From contig JAZAFR010000028.1 of NCBI GenBank assembly GCA_036121365.1, positions 1 through 57,186 of the forward strand: DNA of 57,186 nt. The letters are read 5' to 3'. The notes below the pieces were generated by a model, which was given only the letters and a program-made list of their open reading frames with translations, did no database searches and was not told where the DNA came from. Source of the stretch: UBA7916 sp036121365. Lineage in GTDB: Bacteria > Pseudomonadota > Gammaproteobacteria > Comchoanobacterales > Comchoanobacteraceae. The translations under genes were made by a program, and so were the position numbers. Below are positions 44,469 through 54,373 of the stretch, piece by piece. Position 1 is the first letter of the stretch; every line of letters begins with the position of its first letter.

Positions 44469-46289
44469 TCATTGCGAGTTTTTCTTATCTCGTTTCCTCT
44501 CTATTTCGCACAGTAGTTTTTTACGAATACGCAGATGCTTAGGAGTTAATTCTACAAGTTCGTCATCATTGATAAAATCCAGTGCTTGCTCAAGAGAGAA
44601 TTGAATGGGGGGGGTGAGTATGAGGTTTTCATCGGTGCCAGCGGCACGTATGTTGGTCAATTGTTTGCCTTTGAGAGGATTGACCACAAGATCATTATCT
44701 TTACTATGAATGCCAATAATCATGCCGGTATACACTGTTTCTCCATGCCCAATGAGCAGCTTTCCCCGCGCTTGGAGGTTGAAGAGTGCATAGGCAAGTG
44801 CTTTTCCTTGTCCATTGGCAATCAGAACACCGTTGTTACGCTGGCCAATCTTCAGATCAAGAAACGGGCCATAGTGGCTAAACAAGCTATGTAAAATCCC
44901 GGTGCCACTGGTGAGTGTTAGGAATAGACTTCGAATGCCGATCAATCCACGTGTGGGCATGATATAGTCAATTCTCACACGCTCGCCTGGTAAAGATATC
45001 ATTTCCTGCATTTGGCCTTTACGCGAATTTAAAAGATCAATGATGGAGCCTTGGTGAACCTCTTCAATGTCAACAGTCACATGTTCATAAGGCTCCTCTT
45101 TGCTGCCATCTGGATTGGTTCTCACGATAACTTCAGGGCGGCTGACAGCCAATTCAAAGCCTTCACGACGCATATTTTCAATGAGTATGGCAAGATGCAG
45201 CTCCCCTCTACCGCTGACGACATATTTTTCACTGACATCGTCCATTTCAACACGCAGAGCAACATTGGTTTTAAGTTCAGCTTCAAGACGTTGACGAATG
45301 TTTCTGGAGGTGACAAGTTTGCCATCTTGTCCAGAAAATGGAGATGTATTAGGTTGAAAGGTCATGCTCACTGTAGGTTCATCCACAGTCAACTCAGGCA
45401 ATGATTGAATAGATTGGGGATCACAGATTGTATCGGATATGTGCAGGGGATCTATGCCAACAATGCCGACAATATCACCAGCTTGAGCACTTTCAACTTC
45501 TTCGCGCTCAAGTCCATTGAAACCAAGTACTTGTAAGGCACGGCCAGAGCGCTTTTTATCATGGCGGTCAACGATAGAAACGACTTGATTTCTAGTCACA
45601 GTGCCTCTGTGTATGCGGCCGATACCAATCAAGCCAGTGTAGGTATTGTAATCAAGCTGAGAAATTTGTAGTTGCAAAGGGCCAGAGGGGTCAACCTTGG
45701 GTGCAGGGACACGTTCTATGATCATGCGAAACAAGTCATCCATATTGCCTGTTTTAATGCTGGGGTCTGTGGTAGCAAAGCCTTGCAACGCAGATGCATA
45801 ACAAACAGGGAAGTCCAGCTGTTCATCGGTTGCTCCGAGCTTATCAAAGAGGTCAAAAGTTTGATCAACAACCCAGTCTGGACGAGCACCATCTCTGTCT
45901 ATTTTATTGATCACAACAATGGGCTTGAATCCCATATCAAATGCTTTTTGGGTGACAAAGCGAGTCTGGGGCATAGGCCCATCAACAGCATCAACCAGAA
46001 GCAATACGCTATCAACCATGGATAAAACGCGTTCCACCTCACCACCAAAGTCAGCATGCCCAGGGGTGTCAAGAATGTTAATGCGTGTGTCATTCCATGT
46101 CAAAGCAGTATTTTTAGCCAGGATGGTGATGCCACGTTCTTGTTCTTGTTGGTTTGAATCCATCACGCGTTCTTGGTTGAGTTCTTTATTACTGAGGCTG
46201 CCAGACTGACGCAGCAGCTTGTCGACTAAAGTTGTTTTTCCGTGATCAACGTGGGCAATAATGGCAATGTTTCTTAGTTTTTGGGACAT
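44469..46289 (-). CDS. typA: Translational GTPase TypA/BipA
   Basis: A 606-residue ribosome-binding GTPase (E. coli BipA has 607). It acts in ribosome assembly and in stress and low-temperature growth. The G1 loop is AHVDHGKTTL (12-21), followed by DTPGHADFGGEVER (G3) and NKIDRDGARP (G4). The C-terminal part has the family element LRIRKK. An upstream ATG would add 26 hydrophobic residues and is rejected because the family starts at MSQKLRNIAI. GAG lies upstream of the start. It converges with the 804-residue gene. Confidence 0.96.
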   Translation of the reverse strand: MSQKLRNIAIIAHVDHGKTTLVDKLLRQSGSLSNKELNQERVMDSNQQEQERGITILAKNTALTWNDTRINILDTPGHADFGGEVERVLSMVDSVLLLVDAVDGPMPQTRFVTQKAFDMGFKPIVVINKIDRDGARPDWVVDQTFDLFDKLGATDEQLDFPVCYASALQGFATTDPSIKTGNMDDLFRMIIERVPAPKVDPSGPLQLQISQLDYNTYTGLIGIGRIHRGTVTRNQVVSIVDRHDKKRSGRALQVLGFNGLEREEVESAQAGDIVGIVGIDPLHISDTICDPQSIQSLPELTVDEPTVSMTFQPNTSPFSGQDGKLVTSRNIRQRLEAELKTNVALRVEMDDVSEKYVVSGRGELHLAILIENMRREGFELAVSRPEVIVRTNPDGSKEEPYEHVTVDIEEVHQGSIIDLLNSRKGQMQEMISLPGERVRIDYIMPTRGLIGIRSLFLTLTSGTGILHSLFSHYGPFLDLKIGQRNNGVLIANGQGKALAYALFNLQARGKLLIGHGETVYTGMIIGIHSKDNDLVVNPLKGKQLTNIRAAGTDENLILTPPIQFSLEQALDFINDDELVELTPKHLRIRKKLLCEIERKRDKKNSQ

Positions 46290-46664
46290 TTTTTTCTCAG
46301 TATTCAAGAGGCAATAAGATAGCACATTTAAGAGGAAAGAACAACATGAATGGATGAGAATGTCCAAATGACATTTTTAGGAATAATAGGGCAGATGCGT
46401 CAGGTTGCTAAATGCAAAGAATTGTTAGCCGTTTTAGCAAGGATATGGGTATAAAGGTATGTTACAATCTAGAGAGATAGGTAATTTTCCAATAGCCATT
46501 AAGCCATAGAAGATGTGAATGATATGTTGCAGTGTTAGGAGAGTTTCTTCAATTGGCTTAATTGGGATTAAAATAGCTGGCTATACAAAAATTTGCGAAG
46601 CATTGTGTTTTTGTGGTTTATATTATACAATAACCAGAATTAAATCATCAGTTAGGACTAAAAA
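46290..46664. other. Intergenic region, divergent genes
   Basis: Spacer of 375 bases between typA and the first ABC gene. TTTATATTATAC near 46616 could hold a -10 element, but the -35 is unclear. Confidence 0.45.
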
Positions 46665-48911
46665 ATGTCAGTTATGAATATGAATATGGTCAACCCTTTG
46701 AGCTGGCTTTGGTCAACAGAGGGCAAAAAGTTAAAAGAACAGGCATACAACGGCAGTGAAGTTAAAGAACAAGCGCAGTCAAAAGAGACCGTCTTAAAAA
46801 AAATAAAAAACGGGTGGGTGGCTTTAAAGGAAAGAGGCAGAAAGCTGGTCAGTACATACAGAGTCTTCTTCATGCTAATCGGATGCTCTAAACAGTGGCA
46901 CACGCTATGTTTGATGTTGTTCATGCTGGTCCCCAAAATGGTGTTGATGCAATATGTGTTTTCTTATGCAGCGATATGGAGTCAGGCATTGATGGCAAAA
47001 CAATTGAATATACTAGCAGTAGGGATGCATTTGATTGTAATGAAATTCGTGGCAGAGGGAGTTGGTGCAATCAACCAAATTTTAATGAGTCATCTAAAAT
47101 GTAAAGTGCCTGAGGGAGTGCGATTAAATATAAAAAACTACATGGAAAATAGGGGTAACTTGTCTTTTTTGCAAGAAAGAGAGTTCCAAATTGGCCAAGG
47201 TATAAAAAGTTTTGATGGATCAGGTAATGCTCCCATTGAGCAAACAGTATCAGGGGAGATAGAGCCGTTTCTTGATTTGTTTCTTGGCTTGCACGCAGTG
47301 TTTGGTATATTGTTTTTTTGGGTGTGTAAGGCGCTCATAGAGCTCAGTGTGATCGGTTTGCTGAAACAGGGGATGATGGTGATGGGCGTCATTGTGTTAG
47401 CAACGGTGATATTGTCAAGATTGACTGGGTATAGAAAAATGGCAGAAGGGGCTAGGATTGCAGAATCAAAATTTTATCAGAACCTTACGGGAATTGCCAA
47501 AGATCCCAATATTCGTTTTTATCCAAATTTGTTAAGCCAAGCCACCAATGACCTAGGAAAATACAGCAAAAAAATAACAGGGAATAAGTGGTGGGCAAGC
47601 TGGTATCAAAACTTAATTGATATGCTATCAGGAATGATTAGAGAAGGTATTGAGCCGGTTATGGTGTTGGTTGTATTTTTAAGCACTTATTTAAAAACAT
47701 CAATGAGCTATGATGTATTGAGTACCAATTTGAGTGCCATTGCTCAATTGTGTTCTGCCATCAGTTTCGTATTGATGTTTTTGCCTGAGGTAGCTGACTT
47801 AAATGCATTTACAGAACACTTAAGTCGATTGGGGGATGATTATCTGTCCAAGAATAAAGCAACAGAAAAAATCACACATCATGGCTTAAGGTCAAGCGGT
47901 TCTTGTGAATTTGCAGGACCTAAAGAGAAGACCAATGGGAAGGTCTTAAAAGTTGCAGCCGAGTTAACCATAGCAGCTCAGGCAGAGCATATAAAAAAGA
48001 AGCCATTTAGGAAATATTTATACAAAGGCAAGGCATTAGAGATAGCAGGTGGGAAGCTGACAGCTGTATTTGGTAAAAATGGAGCGGGAAAGAGCTTATT
48101 GTTCAATACAATTTCAGGATTGATTCCCGGTATCAATAGAGATGAGAAGATAAAAAACAATGCCTGTTTTTCTGTGTACTGTATGCAGAATTATACACAA
48201 TTGATACCGAGAGAGGGTTCAAATGATCCGTGGACTCCTATGCAGATCATGGCGCTTTGGTGGCCTCAGAGAAATGATGGTTTGAACATAGAAGATATCG
48301 ACGAAGAGAAAGATGAGTTGATATATACCGATTCAGACGGTAAAGCTCAGAAAGTAAGCTTTACTGAGTTAAAAACTCTCATGAATGGCTATCTGAAAAA
48401 GCTTGGTTTTGAGATATTGGATGGTCAGGGTAAAAAAGTGACAACAGTTGACGGCATAAAATACAGTAAAATAAACTTTGATCATATGTCAGGGGGGCAG
48501 AAGAAAAAGTTTCGTTTGGCGTTGTTTTTGGCTATGGCTAAAGAAATACAGCCAAGTGTGTTTTTGATTGATGAGCCATACAACGATCTAGATTTTGATG
48601 CCACCACGCAATTCAAGAGTTTAATCAGAGAAATTAAAAAGGAAGGCAAAGAGGAAGACAAAGAGGACGCCAAAGGGTTTGAAAAAACATCAATATTCAT
48701 TGTGACACACAGCGACAACAATCAGAATGATTTGGAACGTTATGACCAGGTATTGTTTTTATCTGCAGAGAGCTTAGGTGAAGGGGGTTCAAATGTCGGT
48801 TTTTATGGCAGTGTTAAAGATTATAAGGAATGGAGTAAACTTTGTATGGGTGAAGCCAAAGCTGTGAAAGAGGAAAATGTATATTATCCCATGGCGAAAA
48901 AAGCTGTATGA
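46665..48911 (+). CDS. ABC transporter (membrane and ATPase fused), copy 1
   Basis: A 748-residue half-transporter resembling the SbmA/BacA-YddA (ABC_membrane_2) type. About six membrane segments lie between residues 80 and 370. The ATPase domain follows: Walker A in VFGKNGAGKSLLFN (near 467), signature MSGGQKKKF (near 608), Walker B VFLIDEPYNDLDF (near 629), and switch His in IFIVTHSDN. Homologues move peptides or lipids across the inner membrane; the substrate here is unknown. AGGA lies six bases before the ATG. The second gene downstream is a paralogue of the same length. Between Walker A and the signature there is a long insertion (roughly 490-600). Confidence 0.85.
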   Translation: MSVMNMNMVNPLSWLWSTEGKKLKEQAYNGSEVKEQAQSKETVLKKIKNGWVALKERGRKLVSTYRVFFMLIGCSKQWHTLCLMLFMLVPKMVLMQYVFSYAAIWSQALMAKQLNILAVGMHLIVMKFVAEGVGAINQILMSHLKCKVPEGVRLNIKNYMENRGNLSFLQEREFQIGQGIKSFDGSGNAPIEQTVSGEIEPFLDLFLGLHAVFGILFFWVCKALIELSVIGLLKQGMMVMGVIVLATVILSRLTGYRKMAEGARIAESKFYQNLTGIAKDPNIRFYPNLLSQATNDLGKYSKKITGNKWWASWYQNLIDMLSGMIREGIEPVMVLVVFLSTYLKTSMSYDVLSTNLSAIAQLCSAISFVLMFLPEVADLNAFTEHLSRLGDDYLSKNKATEKITHHGLRSSGSCEFAGPKEKTNGKVLKVAAELTIAAQAEHIKKKPFRKYLYKGKALEIAGGKLTAVFGKNGAGKSLLFNTISGLIPGINRDEKIKNNACFSVYCMQNYTQLIPREGSNDPWTPMQIMALWWPQRNDGLNIEDIDEEKDELIYTDSDGKAQKVSFTELKTLMNGYLKKLGFEILDGQGKKVTTVDGIKYSKINFDHMSGGQKKKFRLALFLAMAKEIQPSVFLIDEPYNDLDFDATTQFKSLIREIKKEGKEEDKEDAKGFEKTSIFIVTHSDNNQNDLERYDQVLFLSAESLGEGGSNVGFYGSVKDYKEWSKLCMGEAKAVKEENVYYPMAKKAV

Positions 48912-49244
48912 CGATCATAAATTAGATGGTAGAAGCATTTAGTGAGATGAATCTGTATCGAAAAAATGATAAATTTAGAAACAAAATGTCAATGTTCATT
49001 TGTCAGTTGGTTCTAGAAAAATAATGATTCTAAGTATGCATTGAAAGTTATATGTTTACATTAATTGGGGTGGTTTTTTATATAATTCATATGGATGGCA
49101 TGATGTTTATAAGTGGCTGAGACATAGAAAACAAAACTAGAATAAAGAAATGGAGCAGAATTTTAATAAATGTTGAATAGATCAAGTGGATGAGATACAG
49201 AGTTAGTGGGGTGAAAGAAAAGAAAGTGTTATTTGGAGGCAGGC
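48912..49244. other. Intergenic region between the ABC genes
   Basis: About 390 bases to the next ATG, AT-rich, no gene seen. A promoter (next entry) sits at its end, so the second ABC gene is probably transcribed on its own. Confidence 0.5.
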
Positions 49245-49273
49245 TTGAGCTTTGAAATTGTTTTTTGTATAAT
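49245..49273 (+). promoter_or_regulatory. Candidate sigma-70 promoter for ABC copy 2
   Basis: TTGAGC (49245-49250), a 17-base spacer and TATAAT (49268-49273), 28 bases before the ATG at 49302. The predicted leader is only about 22 bases and shows no Shine-Dalgarno. Confidence 0.6.
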
Positions 49274-49301
49274 CTAACACGAAACTAATACGATCTCATA
49301 A

Positions 49302-51548
49302 ATGCCAATATTGATGAATGCCGTTAACTATCTCAATCCACTTCAGTGGTTTTCTTGGGGGTTGAAAGCAAGAAGCGGGAAAGACAGTGCGAAGAAGTAT
49401 GTTGACAGGGAAAAAAAACAGGCACAGTTGAAAAAAAACGGTTTGCAATCACTCAAGGAAGGGTTCCATAAGTTGGGCAGTAAGTATGTGGTGTTTTCTA
49501 AATTGATCGGTGACGCTCGTCAGTGGTCTACATTCATATTATTATTGCTGATAATGCTTCCCCAATATGCCATTCCTGCTTATTTGATTACACATGAAAA
49601 CCTCTGGACCCAGGCATTAGTAGATAAGCAGATGAATTTATGGGCAGTGGGAATTAATTTCATAGCGATAGGGTTTGTTGGTATGGCGGTTCAGATGTTG
49701 TATCAACTTATATTAAATTATCTAACCGTTCAAGTGGCTCAAGGGTTTCGTGACAGTATTCATAGCAAGATTGAAGGCAAAATCAACTTGGCTTATATTC
49801 AAGAGAAAGAAATGCTAATAAATCAGGAAGTCGGTGCTGATAAAGGCGCAAATAGTGCCTCAATACAGCAGGTTTTATCAAGAGAGGTTGAAAGTTTCGT
49901 TCGTAAATTTGTTAAGTTTCATAATGTGTTTGGATTTCTATTATTTTGGGTGATCAAAACAGCATTAAGTCTGTATGCAATTGGCATGTTGGCTAAGGCT
50001 TTGGCTGTTGCGAGTGTCGCAATCGCAATGACAGTACTCATCTCAAGTGTATGTGACATCAAAAAAGTAGCAGAGGGAGAGCGACATGCAAGGGGTCAGT
50101 ATGAACAAAATATGAATTGTATGATGGTGCAAAAAAGAATTGGCGCTAATCCCAACTTACAGAGTCAAGCAACAGAAAACTTAAGAAAACACAGTAAGAA
50201 TATAAATAAGCATGGCTGGTGGATGCAGCTATATTCAGATTTCATTGAAACCATTGCCATGACTTTATATAAGTCGATAGAGCCTGTAGTGATGTTAGCT
50301 CTGTTTTTACAAAGTTACTTAGAGACTGCCATGAGTTACGATATTTTAAGAACAAACCTAGGCATGGTTGTGGAGCTATTTGGAGCGGCAAGCGTCGCGA
50401 TGTTTTTTATGACAGAGGTTGCCGAGCTAAGCATGTACACCAGCCATGTATCAAGAATTTACAATGATTATCTATCTGACCAAAGTTCTGAGCCACCAGT
50501 CACATCTGCCAGCCTGAGAGCACGAGGAGAGTGTAGATATTCAAAGGACCAACAAATACTTCATTTTATTGCTGAAGTTGCAAAGGGTGCTGGCATCAGG
50601 AATGATGAAAAATTCAGATCATTCAACTATGAAGGAAAGCCTTTAGAGATAAGAAAAGGTGAAAAAACAGTGGTGTTTGGTTTGAATGGGGCCGGTAAGT
50701 CGCTGTTTTTTAACGTTTTGTCTGGAGTTGTGCCAGGAGTCAAAAGGGGAGAGGGGATTGCAGGAAACTCATGTTTTTCAGTGTATTGTATGCAGAGTCC
50801 TGAGTTACAGATTCAGCGAGGAGATGGAAAACCTTGGACGCCAATGCAGATACTGACTTTGTGGTGGCCTCATCCAAGCCCAGTCTCTGCAGAAAACATT
50901 GATGAGGAAAAAGGATCTTTAGGATATATTACTCATGATGGAAAAGAGAGTAAGGTCAGTTACAAAGATTTAAGAGGCGACATAAACGGGTATCTCGAAA
51001 AATTGGGCTTTTCGATTGAAGAGAATGGGTCGCCATCTACAGTCGAAAGCGTGGCAAGAAACCAGAAAGATTTTAACACAATGTCCGGAGGTCAAAAGAA
51101 AAAATTGACACTGGCAATCTATCTTGCAATGGCAAAGGCAATACAGCCACGTGTGTTTTTGATTGACGAGCCGTGTAATGATCTTGATGCTGAAGCAAAA
51201 AAAGCCTGGAAAAAGATCATAGAAGAAATGAACGATCAGAGAGAAAGGGAAGCATTTCAGGAAACGTCTACATTTATTATTAATCATGATGACAGTACAA
51301 CCACGGAGTTAAAAAAATATAATAATGTGCTTTTTTTAAAAGCGGACATGACAAATTCGGAAGATACAGATCCATCGACAAAGAGTAACATTGCTTTTTT
51401 TGGAGAAGTCGACAACTATATAAAATGGCATAGAGAGCTTTTTGAAGGGGATCAGGAACAAACGAGTGATATAGTACTTTCACTAACCTCCTCCCCGGCT
51501 ACACAAGGAAGTAACAATAGGAGCAGAAGACGCAGTAGTCGTTTTTAG
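49302..51548 (+). CDS. ABC transporter (membrane and ATPase fused), copy 2
   Basis: A 748-residue paralogue of the preceding ABC gene, same length and layout. Six membrane segments lie in residues 75-385; the ATPase has GLNGAGKSLFFN (near 460), MSGGQKKKLTL (near 594), VFLIDEPCNDLDA (near 615) and FIINHDDS. The C-terminus ends in an Arg/Ser-rich tail (NRRSRRRSSRF) that copy 1 lacks. No ribosome site is visible, though a near-consensus promoter lies upstream; an ATG four codons in is an alternative start. The substrate is unknown. The pair may act as a heterodimer, or separately. Confidence 0.85.
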   Translation: MPILMNAVNYLNPLQWFSWGLKARSGKDSAKKYVDREKKQAQLKKNGLQSLKEGFHKLGSKYVVFSKLIGDARQWSTFILLLLIMLPQYAIPAYLITHENLWTQALVDKQMNLWAVGINFIAIGFVGMAVQMLYQLILNYLTVQVAQGFRDSIHSKIEGKINLAYIQEKEMLINQEVGADKGANSASIQQVLSREVESFVRKFVKFHNVFGFLLFWVIKTALSLYAIGMLAKALAVASVAIAMTVLISSVCDIKKVAEGERHARGQYEQNMNCMMVQKRIGANPNLQSQATENLRKHSKNINKHGWWMQLYSDFIETIAMTLYKSIEPVVMLALFLQSYLETAMSYDILRTNLGMVVELFGAASVAMFFMTEVAELSMYTSHVSRIYNDYLSDQSSEPPVTSASLRARGECRYSKDQQILHFIAEVAKGAGIRNDEKFRSFNYEGKPLEIRKGEKTVVFGLNGAGKSLFFNVLSGVVPGVKRGEGIAGNSCFSVYCMQSPELQIQRGDGKPWTPMQILTLWWPHPSPVSAENIDEEKGSLGYITHDGKESKVSYKDLRGDINGYLEKLGFSIEENGSPSTVESVARNQKDFNTMSGGQKKKLTLAIYLAMAKAIQPRVFLIDEPCNDLDAEAKKAWKKIIEEMNDQREREAFQETSTFIINHDDSTTTELKKYNNVLFLKADMTNSEDTDPSTKSNIAFFGEVDNYIKWHRELFEGDQEQTSDIVLSLTSSPATQGSNNRSRRRSSRF

Positions 51549-51950
51549 ACTCTCGACCTGCGCAATACATCGGTAAGATTTCATGCTTATAGGGCTTTTT
51601 TGTGAGGCCTGGATTTTTTGTTTTTTCTTGCGACAATAGCCACATTTCTCACCTATTAGCAAGACCATAGTTTTTGATCTCACCATTGGATTATAAGTTT
51701 ATAATTGAGTATAAAGGAAATAAAATCAATTTTGATGTTGGGTCTACAGGAAAGGGTTGAAGAGGCGAAAAAACAGAGGGGATGTATTGATTGGAGGCTG
51801 CTTAAGTCAGCATAAGAGTGCTTTCTTAAGTGCATAAAAAAGTAATATTGTAGTGGCTTTAGGTAAATAAAATACAGTGAGTCAGATAAAATGTACGTTT
51901 GGTTATGGAGTTATGGCTATCGGGTTATAGATTTGGATATGGGTGCTGTT
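51549..51950. other. Intergenic region between convergent genes
   Basis: About 400 bases between ABC copy 2 and trmB. I see no gene, RNA or clear terminator. Confidence 0.5.
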
Positions 51951-52679
51951 TTAGATGCAGGTGATTGGCCGATGAGAGTGTAAAATGGCAAGTTGATAAA
52001 TGGGCACGTGGGCGTTGATGTATTTAATTTCAAAATGAGAGATGCCATCTGGGGTTGGATCGAGCTGAGACAGATGTGTGTGTAGACCATGCTGGCAGGC
52101 GACAATTTGGCAAGATTCAAGGTAGTAGAGCCAATTGCTACGAACTAGAGTGATGGGGCTGAGATTAAAAAAAGTGGGTGCGATGGGATGGGCGTACCAG
52201 CGGCGTTTTTCATGTTGTTTTTTTGGCCATGGGTTGGGGTAAAAAACGGTATGCATCGCAATGGGTATGTTGTGTTGATTCAGTAGTTTCCAAAGGTCAA
52301 CGCAATCCATACACAGTATCATGACATTATCAGGTGTGTTTTTGCGTAGATGTGCTAAGCGATGTTGTGATTGGTCAGCTGCGATAATCCAATGATTTGG
52401 GTATTGTGTTGCAAGCGTTCGGCTACTGGTGCCTTTACCACAGCCAGAATCAACAATGAGTGGCATGGGGTTTTGCTTGTGGCGGTCAAGAAAATATTGA
52501 AATACGTCATGGCTTCGAGCAGATATGGGTTTTTTATAGGTGTTTTTCATGTGCTTGCGATTGAGAGACACGCAAGACATTTGATCACATGGGGAATGGT
52601 TGCTATGGATGTGATAAGAGGAATCAACAGGGCTGGCAGTCATTTTAATGGTGTAATAACAAGGTTTTAATTCTATCAT
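51951..52679 (-). CDS. trmB: tRNA (guanine-N7-)-methyltransferase TrmB
   Basis: A 242-residue SAM-dependent methyltransferase. It has the SAM loop VDSGCGKG (76-83) and the TrmB signature FYPNPWPKKQHEKRR (146-160), equivalent to the usual FPDPWPKKRHxKRR. The family methylates G46 in the variable loop of tRNAs. The N-terminal 45 residues are longer and less conserved than usual, so the start may lie at the Met near residue 13 or 44; no ribosome site is clear. It is divergent from the cytochrome bd operon and C-rich in codon use. Confidence 0.88.
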   Translation of the reverse strand: MIELKPCYYTIKMTASPVDSSYHIHSNHSPCDQMSCVSLNRKHMKNTYKKPISARSHDVFQYFLDRHKQNPMPLIVDSGCGKGTSSRTLATQYPNHWIIAADQSQHRLAHLRKNTPDNVMILCMDCVDLWKLLNQHNIPIAMHTVFYPNPWPKKQHEKRRWYAHPIAPTFFNLSPITLVRSNWLYYLESCQIVACQHGLHTHLSQLDPTPDGISHFEIKYINAHVPIYQLAILHSHRPITCI

Positions 52680-52928
52680 AGCGAGGGAGTTAGCACAAGA
52701 TTCAAGGAGAAAGAGCGGCCATTAGATAAATTGAGAGACAGTAGAACTGGGTTGGGTATATCCTGTGGTCGTGAGGGATTTTAAATGGCCAAACATTAAA
52801 AAATGTGGTTGATGAGTATATTGGGATATCAAACGAAAAATAAAGACAAATTCTTAAGATTAGTAGGGTAATATAGGTATACATGGATATTGAGCTCATG
52901 TATATTGTATGAATCAAGAGAGGTGAAT

Positions 52929-54332
52929 ATGGACGCAACATTACTATCGCGCATACAGTTTGGTTTTACCATGACAGCACACATCATTTATCCATCGATT
53001 AGTATTGGGATAGTGACTTTTTTAGTATTGATGGAAGGAATGTATCTATACACAAAAGATATGATTTATTTGTCAATCTGCAAGTTCTGGACGAAGATTT
53101 TTGCATTGACCTTTGGCATGGGAGTTGTTTCAGGTATTGTGATGGAGTTTCAGTTCGGAACCAACTGGGGAGGGTTCCCTGAAAAAGTAGGGCCAATTTT
53201 AGGTGTGTTGTTCACATATGAAGTCCTCACAGCATTTTTCATTGAGTCGGGATTTTTAGGGATTTTATTGTTTGGATGGAAAAGAGTGCATCCAGCATTA
53301 CACTATGTCTCTACGTGCATGGTGGCCTTTGGGACAACATTATCAGCATTTTGGATAATGGCTGCCAATTCATGGATGCAGACGCCCAGTGCGTATCGGA
53401 TTAATCAAGATGGAAGTTTTGTCTCAGATTCATGGCTGGAAGTTATTCTCAATCCCTCCACTCTGTCACGGTTTCCCCACATGCTTCTTTCGTGTTACAT
53501 CACAGCAGTTTTTTTAATACTTGGAATCAGCAGTTATTATCTGTTTTTCAAAATACACACAAAAACTGCTAAGATATGTGCCAATTTTGCTATTATTGCA
53601 GGTTGTATATTAATGCCCATACAATTATTTATGGGACATCACGTCGGTGTGGTGATGCACAAATATCAGCCAATAAAAATTGCTGCAATGGAGGGCATAT
53701 GGGAGACACAAAAAGGTGCGCCAACGATATTATTTGCCATTCCAAATCAAAAGGCAGAAAAAAACGATTACGAAATTGCAATTCCAAAACTGAGCTCTTA
53801 TTTGAACACGGGTGACTGGAATGGTGAAATGCAGGGCTTAAAAAGTGTGCCAAGGCAAGATAGGCCAAATGCATTCATTGTATTTTGGACATTCAGGCTG
53901 ATGGTGGGTTCAGGTATGGCCATGTTGGCTGTTGCATACCTAGGTTTGCTCTTAAAATGGTATGATCGACATTTGACATCAAAGTGGTACCAAGTGATCT
54001 GTATGTTGGCATCACCATTGGGATTGCTTGCCATAGAGACAGGGTGGATGAGTGCTGAAATTGGGAGGCAACCATGGGCAGTGTATGGATTATTGAGAAC
54101 AAATGATTTGGCTTCACGTGTATCAGTAAGTCAGGTGCTGACATCACTGATTTGTTTGATTGTTGTCTATGGGTTGGTATTTGGCTATTTCTTCACAAAA
54201 TATTTACTCAAAGTGATACAAAAAGGGCCAGACAGAGACATGGAAATAAAAGAGCATGACAGTTTGGCATTCAACTATATGTCAACATTTAAGGATCAAA
54301 AAAAAGAGAAAGACGACAGAGGAGCAACATGA
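52929..54332 (+). CDS. cydA: Cytochrome bd ubiquinol oxidase subunit I (CioA type)
   Basis: A 467-residue subunit; the start is chosen at an ATG with GAGGTG upstream (an upstream frame extension is not supported). It oxidises ubiquinol and reduces oxygen to water at the inner membrane. Visible: the heme ligand H18 in TAHIIYPSIS, GIVMEFQFGTNW, and GRQPWAVYGLLRT. The periplasmic Q loop is short, as in cyanide-insensitive (CioA) enzymes, unlike the long loop of E. coli CydA. It is first in an operon with cydB and a small third gene. Confidence 0.95.
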   Translation: MDATLLSRIQFGFTMTAHIIYPSISIGIVTFLVLMEGMYLYTKDMIYLSICKFWTKIFALTFGMGVVSGIVMEFQFGTNWGGFPEKVGPILGVLFTYEVLTAFFIESGFLGILLFGWKRVHPALHYVSTCMVAFGTTLSAFWIMAANSWMQTPSAYRINQDGSFVSDSWLEVILNPSTLSRFPHMLLSCYITAVFLILGISSYYLFFKIHTKTAKICANFAIIAGCILMPIQLFMGHHVGVVMHKYQPIKIAAMEGIWETQKGAPTILFAIPNQKAEKNDYEIAIPKLSSYLNTGDWNGEMQGLKSVPRQDRPNAFIVFWTFRLMVGSGMAMLAVAYLGLLLKWYDRHLTSKWYQVICMLASPLGLLAIETGWMSAEIGRQPWAVYGLLRTNDLASRVSVSQVLTSLICLIVVYGLVFGYFFTKYLLKVIQKGPDRDMEIKEHDSLAFNYMSTFKDQKKEKDDRGAT

Positions 54333-54373
54333 TATGAGTCGATATTTAGAAAAGCGAAGAGGAGGGTAATCTC

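Noticed and set aside
44440..44475. AATGACA...TGTCATT inverted repeat between the 804-residue gene and typA
   Set aside because: Arms of 7 bp with a long loop and no T run; too weak for a terminator call.
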